Shown here piece by piece: positions 55,890 through 64,000 of a stretch of DNA of 64,000 nt. Source of the DNA: Ochotona curzoniae (lineage: Eukaryota > Chordata > Mammalia > Lagomorpha > Ochotonidae); NCBI RefSeq assembly GCF_017591425.1, contig NW_024467104.1, positions 3,843,001-3,907,000 on the forward strand, in the 5' to 3' direction. The first letter of the stretch is position 1. Each line of letters starts with the position of its first letter. The notes under the pieces were generated by a model. It did no database searches. It was given only the letters and a program-made list of their open reading frames with translations, and was not told where the DNA came from. A program made the position numbers and the translations under genes.

Positions 55890-58200
55890 CATGAAACAAC
55901 AACAATGGGTTGCAGTCAAGCCTAATTCTTCTACACAACACACACTTGGCCCTCACACAAACCAGTGTGAGCTGCTGCCTAATTGGAGCTAACCACAATA
56001 ACCTCCACAGGTCCACCCCGCCCTGGTTCCCGTGCTTGCCAGTATGTACCACAGACTTGTACAGTCTGTCCCACATCCCATTCAGCTCTCCCACATATCA
56101 ATGGGCATTGAAGCCTATTTCAACCCAACCAGTCCCCACATCCAACCCACGCACATGCTGGCAGATGCCGTTCTGTCTAGCCACTGCTGCCCCAGTCCTA
56201 TGGGAGTGGTAACCCAAGAGGAAGGTGCCCACTCTTTTTCCACTGGGCACATTGCGACTCCCGAAATGCACTCTTCAGGTGGTTCTGCAGCTTAACTTGA
56301 CAGAATTAGCCCCAGTGCCAGGCTCTGCCAACTGATGCTGCGGCAAAGTCCAATCAGCTTGCACCAGCACTGATCAGGATCACATGAAACCCACAGATGT
56401 TGCAGCCCTGCCTGGTCTGGTCTGCCCCTGACCCAGCTCACACGTTCCAATGGGAATAGCAATTTAGCAGGGAGCTCTCCACTTTCCCTCTACCAGCTTT
56501 GTCATGACCCCTGGTCCTCACACGTGCTGGTTGGGCACTGCGGCCCAGTCTGGCATGGCCACCTCAGCATTTGTCAGTGAGTGATGCAGCTTGGTCTTGC
56601 ATGGCCTGCCCCTAATTCCAGCTAATGCTAGCGGAGGTTACAGACTAGTCCAGCCCAACAGGCACCTTGTCCTAGCTGTAACGTGTACTTGTATGCGTTG
56701 CAACCAAACCTGGCCTGACCTACACTGTTCTACACTGTTCTGGCTCTCATTCACCAGCTTGTGATATGAACTGGAACAATCTGGTCTACCCCCAAAACTA
56801 TGCCTTATGTATGACAGTGGGTATGTATCCTGACCTGGTCTGGGATGTCCTTATTGTGGTTCTAGAAGGGACCATGTACTGCGGGGACTGCATCCTGAGA
56901 GAGGAGTTGTTCGAGCTCCTCCATCAGAACCTCTTCCAATGCCAGATCTTGCATATAACGGTGAGTTCATGGGCCAGCCCTATTTAGTCCACCTCCTGTC
57001 CTGGCAGCAACAGTGGCCTTCCCTGACTGGTCTTCAACCCATTCTGGTTCTTACTGTTGGATGTTTCAGCCCACTCAAGGCTCATCCATACCCAGACACA
57101 GCTTGCACATGACTCAGCAAGGGCAGAGACCTAGCCTAGTCTACCTTACATCTACCCTGGTCCTCCAGAGCACCAGATGGTGATGGAGACTAGACCAGCT
57201 TGATGCATCCATTCCTTGTCCACACTTGTGCCTAGGGAGACTGCAGCCATATCCAGACCAGAACCCAGCTCCCAGCTCCCAGCTCCCACTCCAGGCCCCT
57301 GAACACCAGTGGGAACACCAACCCAGCAACGGTGTCCTCTTAGTTTCCCAATTGGGCCTGTCCCCAGCCATAGATCGCGCACATGCCAGTGGTTGCTCTG
57401 ACCCAACTTTGAATAGCCCCACAACCTGTCTTAGCCTTTGCCTTAAATAGGTGGCCTAGCATCCATGGCTCATGCAGAGTAGTCAGTGTAAGAGCCTAGC
57501 TCGGCATGACCTGTGCTCCATCCTGATTCTCTTCTTCCTTGGGAGTTAAGGTTTGTTCATCCTACCTGGTCCACTCCCTTCCGTAACCAACCCACACATT
57601 AGAGAGCCATTGAGTTACTTTTCCCAGATTGGCCTACTTCCAGTTCTGGACCATGTGATCATCAGTGAGAGTTGTAACCCACTAGGGGAGTTTCCCAAAT
57701 TCCCCCACTTGACCCACTCCCAGACCCACTTCTCATACATGCCAATGGGGTTAGGCCATTGCGCAGCAGCATAGTCTGGCCTTCCATATTGGCCTTGTAT
57801 GAGCTGGTGAACGTTGCAATCATTCCCACGCCACACCCCACACCCTGTTTTAGGATGCACGTTTGGGTTCTGCTGCCTTGACCAACCCAGACTGTTGTTG
57901 ATTCCTTTACCTATGAGTGAAGGCAGGTTCCATGTTCACACATAGCTCAGCCCTTCACCACACCAATGCGTAAGCTAACCAGTGGGACTAGTATTTCCAC
58001 AGGGTTTGGCCCACACACACCCCTCAGAATCTACCCCTGGAAATGGTTCTCTCGTGTGCTGGTTATGTCCTGGCCTTGCATGATGCGCTCTGTCTCCTAT
58101 CCCACTTTCTGTCAGGTACTAGGATCTAACCCTGCATGCCAAACCCCAGCCTTAGCTTTCACATGGACTGGTGTGTGGTGGTCAGACTGTTCTTTGATAA
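55890..58200 (-). repeat. Degenerate tandem array, reverse orientation
   Basis: On the minus strand the units read like those at 53.1-54.5 kb (for example CTGGTGAATGAGAGCCAGAAC from 56,760 and nearby). On the + strand the recurring phrases are GCCCAGTCTGGCATGG, CCAGCTCACACG and GCTGGTTGGGCACTGCGGCC. It is longer than the forward array, about 2.3 kb. Confidence 0.55.
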
Positions 58201-59405
58201 CAAGTTCTACACAGGACATATAAGCAAGCGGGTATATCTCACTGACTCAAACAGGTAGTCGGATCTCTCTTCTCCAAACCACCAGGTCTCAGTACCCTCA
58301 CTTACATTCAAGGAAAAGTTACTGTATTGTTAGGTGTCCTTCAGATTTGATTTGCAACCCACAAGCAGAGGGGTCTCAAAATGAACATATCTAGGTAGCA
58401 ATTCCACAACCCCAAGACCTCTGAGCTTCCGCTTGGTGGCCAGCAGGTGGCGCCTGGCACCAAATGGTGCACTGGCTGCCCAGACCCAGCTCACCACATG
58501 CCAGTGGGGCTGGAGAATGGTCCCAGAGCATGTAGGATCTAGCTGCAATATGACCATGTCTGGGACCTCCCAGGCTGGCACATTCTATACAATATACTGA
58601 AATAATCTCCAGCATGGTCACATATCATCTGCATGTATTCAAATCAGAACAAAAGTAAGCACTAAGCACACTTTACTTTCCACCAAATGAAAGCATGTGA
58701 GGTAATCGATATACAAACTAGCTTTGGTAATCACTCCACAGACATGGAAATGTCAAGACAGCACGTGGCACAATATAAAAAAGGTATGTGAGTTTGTCCA
58801 TTATTTTAGAGATCAGTTCTAAGCACTTCATGTTTTACTACCTTGGTTCAAACTTTTGAGAGGGAATGGCAGTTAAAATCACAACTTATACCTAATGCTC
58901 TTCTTGATATCTTTCTAATTCCTGCTCCTAAAACACAAAGAGGCAAGAAAGCCTGCTGTGTAAGATGCAGTCCACCCAAAACCATTATACATCCTTAGCT
59001 GTGTTCTGACTCCACATGGCCATCACATCGCATCCTATTAGCGGACCCTTCACGCCTTCGCTCCCTAGAGCCAATTCAAATAAACTCTTAATGATTCTTC
59101 CTCCATGTTTCCAACAACACTCAGTTTTTGCGTCCTTCTTAGATATGGAACACTAAATGCTTTTTCTCCATACCTCATTTTCTCTTTACAACAATCATTT
59201 GACATAGATACTACCGCAAACAGTTTCAAAAGTGAGTTTACTGAAGTGCAGACAGACAGGTGAACTTAGTTTCCCAAACTCACTTTCAGGAAGCCAGAGA
59301 AGTGGAATCTCAACACACAGGGTGTCTGTAGTAGCTTCCATTGTGTGTATTCATAACACAGACTCGGCTTTCCACAGTTCACTCCTTCCCTTTCTCTTTT
59401 CAAAC

Positions 59406-59409
59406 CTAA

Positions 59410-59440
<31 letters not shown>

Positions 59441-59732
59441 TGAAAGGCAGATTTACAGAGAACAGAAGAACAGAGAGGGAGAAATCTTCCATGCACTGGT
59501 TCATTCCTCAAATGGCCACAGAGGCCAGACCTGAGCCTCTCCGGAGCCAGGCAACGAGAGCTTCTTTCAGATCTTCCATGTGAGTACAGGGACCCAAGGA
59601 CTTGAACCTTCCTCCACTGCTTTCCCAGGCCATAAGCATGCAAACTGGATCAGAAGTGAAGCAGCCAGGACACAAACCGGGACCCACAAGGGATGCCGTG
59701 CAACAGGCATAGCATTACCTGGCTACACCTCC
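59406..59732 (-). mobile_element. CSINE with (TTA)n tail
   Basis: ATTATTATT run (59409-59441) at the tail side, GAAAGGCAGATTTACAGAG, CTGGTTCATTCCTCAAATGG, CCACTGCTTTCCCAGGCC, then a head complement CATAGCATTACCTGGC. It lies in the part of copy 2 that copy 1 lacks. Confidence 0.85.
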
Positions 59733-59764
59733 ATCGTCGCCCCTCTAACTCCATTGATTCTTCT

Positions 59765-60050
59765 TAAGAACTTATTTAATCATCAACAACAAGAGACTGT
59801 ATTTGAAATGGAGACACACACACAGAGAGGGAGAATTATCTCCCTTCCCTGGTTTTCTCCCAGATGCCCATTACAGATGGGGCTGGGCCAGGAATGGTGA
59901 CCCAAATCCGGATCTTCCACATAGTGACAGGGACAGATGTGTTGGAACCATGACTTCTGCCTCCTAAGACACATCAACAAGATGCTGGATCAGAAGCAGA
60001 GTCAGGACCTGAGCCCTTAGCAGCAGTGAGGGTTAACGGCCATTCTGATC
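59765..60050 (-). mobile_element. CSINE, old, spans the copy 1 deletion edge
   Basis: TTAAGAACTTATTTAATCATC tail side, a CA/GA stretch, GAAT..CCCTGGTTTTCTCCC, GGGGCTGGGCCAGGAATGG, CAAATCCGGATCTTCC, then the shared TGTTGGAACCATGACTTCTGC. Only its right half survives in copy 1 (27,836-27,960). Confidence 0.65.
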
Positions 60051-60507
60051 ATAAAATTCATTCCCCAGAGGCAGCTAATGGTACTGATCAGCATCAGGCC
60101 CCTTTCTTCTTACAATAATTAATAAATGTTTATGAAATGAGTGATTAAGTATATAGCATATTAGAAATGAATTCTCACTGGTAGCAAAGTATAGATATTA
60201 ACATGTCAGAGATATCTCTTCTCCTCACAGGAATAATACTATCTAACACATGCATAACCACTACTTTTAGGCCCTAAACTTAAACTCTATCTTCGGTCCA
60301 CCCATGAACTTGATGACTCTGATGGGAGGCTCTCATCAGAGACTACCTGGCTTGTTTGGAGTAAAACAATGTGAGAGGAATACTCAGAGCATTCTGATCC
60401 CAGGAGGAGGATAAGCAGCCCTGTCCCTTATCAGAGGTGAGTACACTTTCTGACAGACAGCTGGCCCTCACTCCCTATTTGGTGAAATTTAAAAGGTGCT
60501 TTATTCT

Positions 60508-60770
60508 GGGCCCGGCGCAGTGGCGCAGTGGTAAACTTCCTCGCCTTGCACGTCCCGGGATCCCATATGGGCAGCCCCGCTTCCCTTCCAGCCCTGCCTG
60601 TGTCCTGGGAAAGCAGTTGAGGACGGCCCAAAGCTTCGGATCAGCACAGTATCGGCCGTTGCGCTCACTTGGGAAGTTAATCATCGGATGGAAGATCTTC
60701 CTCTGTGTCTCTCTTCTCTGTATATCCGTCTTTCCAATAAAAAAATAATAAAAATAAATCTTTTTTAAAA
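60508..60770 (+). mobile_element. Young CSINE with perfect target-site duplication
   Basis: GGGCCCGGCGCAGTGGCGCAG head; A box and a body with GGGAAAGCAGTTGAGGACGG; tail AATAATAAAAATAAATC. It is flanked by identical 18-base copies of AAAAGGTGCTTTATTCTG (60491-60508 and 60771-60788). The same 18 bases occur once, uninterrupted, in copy 1 at 28398-28415. The B-box region is deleted, since CATATGGGC runs straight into AGCCCCGCTTCCC. Confidence 0.97.
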
Positions 60771-61084
60771 AAAAGGTGCTTTATTCTGTCACAGCTTCAT
60801 AACACCATCTGCAGTCAAAGTCTATTAACCTCAAAGTAGTAGAGTTCAAGTCTTTAGTGGACAAATATTTCCTTTAAGTACAAAAAACTTGATACAAACA
60901 GGCATGCTGAGTGAGCACTGTTAGAAGATCACACTATTGCTCACTTTCTGGTGTTGCATGGTGTCAAGAGAGAAGCAAAGAGACTCATTTTCCTTCCTCT
61001 CTGAGGTTCCAGGGAAACTTCTTCATGTCTCAGGGCAGGCAGAAGGAGAGGGTGGGAAGCAATAAAATTGTCCAAAACGAAATT

Positions 61085-62401
61085 AAACAAATGGGACCTC
61101 ATAAAACTAAGAAGCTTCTGCACAGCAAGGGAAACAATTAACAAAGTAAAAAGTAACCCAGAGAATGGGAGAAGATCTTTACACACTACATAGGTGATAG
61201 AGGGCTAATCTATTGAATATACAAAGAACTCCAAAACAACCAAAATACCAAAGGAAAAAAACAAGCCACTCAAGAAATGGGCATGCGAAATGAGCAGACA
61301 TTTCACAAAGGAACAAGCCCAAATGGCAAATAAACACATGAAAAAATGCTCAAGTTCCCTAGCAATTTGGGAAATTCAAATTAAAACATCAAGGAGGTAC
61401 CACCTGACGCCAGTAAGATTGGCCCACATATGGGGAAACAGCCACAACACTTGCTGGTGAGGATGTTGGGGAAAAGGGAACCCTGCTCCATTGCTGGTGG
61501 GGATGCAGGTTAGTGCAGCCTCTATGGAAATCAGTATGGAGAACACTCAAACAACTGAAAATCTGCATACCATATGATCCAACAATAGCACTCCTAGGAA
61601 TATATCCAAAACATCTGTTTCACGACAAACCAACATGCATCCCTATGTTCATAGCAGCACAATCAGTAATTGCAAAAACATGGAAACAACCGAAATGCCC
61701 ATCAGCAGAAGATTGGATAAGAAAGCTATGGTTCATCTACTCCATGGAATACAACTCAGCTATTAAACAAAACAAAATGCAGTTCTTTGTGGCCAAATGG
61801 GCCCAACTGGAAACCATCATGCTAAGGGAAATGAGCCAATCCCAAAAGGTTAGATGCCACATGTTTGCCTTAATTTAGCCTGTAATTTTTTTCTTGTTTT
61901 TGAACCTGTAATTAATACTGTCTCAATCCATGTGTTTTGAAAAATTGTGAAACCCACTATATTTCAAAACCTTATGCTACACCCCTAATTGTTGAAATGT
62001 CAATGGAGTACTCACAGGATGTGGTAAACAATGTGCATTATTTTTAATAGATTGTTTACTCAATATTACATCAGTTAATACCATAACATTGTATATTGTT
62101 GCTGATGATATGTTGGGGCTTTTGATTGATTGGGTTTTTACTGTTGGCTCTACCTTCAGACCAGAGAAGGTCTCTCCAAAAACACGTTGAAGTTATCTGA
62201 ACAATAAGATGCTGGACTCTATGTTTGGTATATGCTTGCAAAGAAGGAAACTCAAGTGAACTTGAACTGTGGTCACACAACAAGGTGGAGGAATCCACCA
62301 TGGGAGGAGGTTTAGGGGAGGGGTGGAGGGAATCCCAGTACCTATAAAACTGTGTCACATAATACAATGTTATTAACAAATAAATAAATAAATTTTTTTT
62401 T
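61085..62401 (+). mobile_element. Young 5'-truncated L1 (ORF2 end plus 3'UTR)
   Basis: Begins in the ORF2 3' region (AAATGGGACCTCATAAAACTAAG) and runs through an ORF2 C-terminal frame at 61513-61878. That frame reads [17 protein letters not shown], then [14 protein letters not shown], then KTWKQPKCPSAEDWIRKLW, typical of the L1 reverse-transcriptase protein end. Other frames upstream contain stops. The 3'UTR follows and ends in AATAAATAAATAAA and a T/A tail. AAACGAAATT-type sequence before and AAATGAAAATTTT after it are the probable target-site copies. Copy 1 has the empty site at 28702-28715. Confidence 0.93.
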
Positions 62402-62879
62402 AAATGAAAATTTTAGATGACAAATATTAATCAAGAAGGACACCTAGTGGCAACATCTATAGCATCATGTCACAGTTGCTCCTTTGCACCACAATTACCA
62501 CTGCAGGTGGGGATTCCGGCTGGGATACCCACAAACACGGACTTTCACGACCTCTGGAGAGTCATGCTGTGGACGGAACCTGCACTCTCTCATGTATAGA
62601 GCAGTTTATACCACCTGAGTACCACCCTGCTCTCTTTCACCATCTCTTGTTCACCTACAGGCTCAGAGTGGCCCCAATCTCTAGGTGTCATGTTTTAGTA
62701 AAATCCACGTAAGGTTTACACTCATGGCATTACTGGACATCAACCTCCTACCGCTTATGAACACTGTGACTTTATTTATTCACTTATTTATTATTATCTA
62801 GGAAGTTCTCTTTAATTCCACCACCAAAGTTCATTCAATCTCATCCTGATGTATATTTTTTTATCATTGTAAAATATTT

Positions 62880-64000
62880 TTATAATGATGATGATGATGA
62901 TTATTATTTTATGATACAGTTCCATAGGCTCCAGGCATTTCCCTTATCCCAGGCAAAATTACCCCTCCCCCAGGTCCTCCATATCATTACTAAAGTTTAG
63001 TTCTTCATGCAGTCATATGTCCATTATTGCGGACATGGACAATGACAGAGAGTGCAGCATCCTATTGTCAAGATACAGTAAACTGTTTCATTGTAAGTCC
63101 ATCTTTGTCTGGAAGTAGAAGTGCATACTACATTGTATCCTCACATCTGGATATGTTAGTCTCCATTTCACAGCTATTCTACATCCCCTCAAATGAAAAG
63201 TCATAATACAAAATCAACATTAGAAACAACAGTAGAAATTTACAATACTACAAAGCTAAATAACATGTTACTAGATATAGATATAACAGTCTCCATTACA
63301 CAGCTACTATATATCTCCTTAAATGAAAAGCCACAAAATAAAATCAGAATCAGGAAGAAAAAAGAAATTAGCAACTCCATGAAGTTAAATAACATGCTAC
63401 TAAATGTCTAACGTGTAGCTGAAGAAATGATCAAGAACCTTCTTGCAGAAAATGATGCTACTCTATGATCCATGAGTCACTGAAGAATTTAATCAGAAAA
63501 AGTGTTTTGAAGAAGTGAAACTAACAGAAAACATCAAAACCCATACAATACAGTTTCCGCTGATTTTTGATGGTGAAATTGTCTCTTCTACACAACAAAT
63601 AGATGGATTTTGTTCTTTAATCCAGTATACTAATCTATGATGTTTGATTGCGCTTAAGCCATTTGCATTCAGGGTTAATAAGTATGAGTGGCACTTTGGT
63701 CCTGTCATTTGAGGAATGGGTTGTTCATTGATTTAGTCTTCTGTTGTCATTTTATTGGGATGTTCTTCCCATTTGCCTTTGGTTTTGTTGGATGCTATTC
63801 CTCTTTGTCAAGAGAACATCTTGAACTATCATTTGTAGGGCAGGTTTGGAAGAGGCAAATTGCTTTAACTTTTTTTATTGTGGAAGAATTTTAATTCATT
63901 TCAAAGACAATAGAAAGTTTTGCTGGATATGTTATCCTAGCCCAATATTTTTTTTTCTTTTAGAATCTGGAATATGTCACTCCATTCTCTTCTTGCCTGT
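62880..64000 (-). mobile_element. Internally deleted L1 (HAL1-like layout), runs off the window
   Basis: On the minus strand, from the right edge: ORF1 end-like text (CATATCCAGCAAAACTTTC, CCTCTTCCAAACCTGCCCTAC), then the ORF2 start at 63708 reading MTGPKCHSYLLTLNANGLS and WIKEQNPSICCVEETI. The ORF2 similarity stops near 63578, and from about 63,420 down the sequence is a 3'UTR-like region. Nearly all of ORF2 is missing. Within the 3' part, a unit of about 128 bases is present twice (about 63162-63289 and 63290-63415). Confidence 0.65.
63162..63415. repeat. Two-unit diverged tandem repeat, about 128-base period
   Basis: TCTCCATTTCACAGCTA..CCTCAAATGAAAAGTCATAA is repeated as TCTCCATTACACAGCTA..CCTTAAATGAAAAGCCACAA, and GCTAAATAACATGTTACTAGAT as GTTAAATAACATGCTACTAAAT. 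It is internal to the L1 3' part. Confidence 0.75.

Larger units (their letters stand above)
58597..62771 (+). repeat. Direct duplication, copy 2 (3' of MS4A12)
   Basis: Collinear partner of 26,985-29,070. It is longer because it retains about 800 bases (59,115-59,925) lost from copy 1, and because it gained a CSINE (60,508-60,770) and an L1 (61,085-62,401). Where the copies align, TTCTTACAATAATTAATAAATG (60,104) and CTTCGGTCCACCCATGAAC (60,293) are exact matches to copy 1. The alignment ends after GAACACTGTGAC (62,771; 29,070 in copy 1). Confidence 0.85.

Noticed and set aside
1..64000. CRISPR arrays, operons, prophages or bacterial systems
   Set aside because: The window is vertebrate nuclear DNA with spliced genes, SINEs and L1s; none of these apply.
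49830..64000. MS4A13, the next gene in the human cluster
   Set aside because: I looked for MS4A-type exons (YPxWG and SGSL motifs with phase 0 splice sites) after MS4A12 and found none. It probably lies beyond the right edge.

Overview
This is a mammalian nuclear window. It carries two genes of the membrane-spanning 4A (MS4A) cluster, both on the + strand. MS4A1 (CD20, the B-cell surface tetraspan) runs from about 3,570 to 15,850, and MS4A12 (intestinal tetraspan linked to store-operated calcium entry) from about 39,024 to 49,830. All coding exons of both genes are in the window. Their splice sites agree in phase, and the joined products are 296 and 256 residues, both intact. The order and orientation MS4A1 then MS4A12 match the human chromosome 11q12 cluster. 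All other open frames are intronic, repeat-derived or chance.

The abundant SINEs are of the tRNA-derived lagomorph C-repeat (CSINE) type. They have a GGGCCCGGCG-like head, a GGTTCTAATCC B box, and an internal stretch reading 'GGGAAAGCAGTTGAGGATGGCCCAA'-like in several copies. The animal is therefore a lagomorph. The subfamily wording fits pika (Ochotona) better than rabbit, but this is a judgement from memory.

Layout. 1-3,350: intergenic DNA upstream of MS4A1, with an old MIR. 3,355-3,669: probable MS4A1 promoter and noncoding first exon. 3,670-8,104: 5'UTR intron. 8,118-15,000: six coding exons of MS4A1, then the 3'UTR with two candidate poly(A) signals. 15,850-39,020: intergenic, holding nested L1 and SINE copies, an unidentified pseudogene-like tract on the minus strand (about 23.7-25.45 kb), the first copy of a direct duplication (26,985-29,070), a 5'-inverted L1 (29.4-30.76 kb) and several SINEs. 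39,030-49,608: six coding exons of MS4A12, with a 5 kb A-rich intron. 49,830-64,000: intergenic, with two long degenerate tandem arrays in opposite orientation (53.1-54.5 and 55.9-58.2 kb), the second duplication copy (58,597-62,771) carrying a younger SINE and a younger L1, and an internally deleted L1 running off the right edge.

Most notable points: (1) MS4A12 is bracketed by directly repeated DNA whose two copies act as filled and empty site controls for individual retrotransposon insertions. (2) MS4A1 has a GC-AG intron. (3) The CD20 extracellular loops differ from human at the therapeutic antibody epitopes. (4) The human CD20 promoter element set is recognisable with conserved spacing. 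I found no convincing new gene system; the window is an ordinary immune and epithelial gene cluster in repeat-rich DNA.
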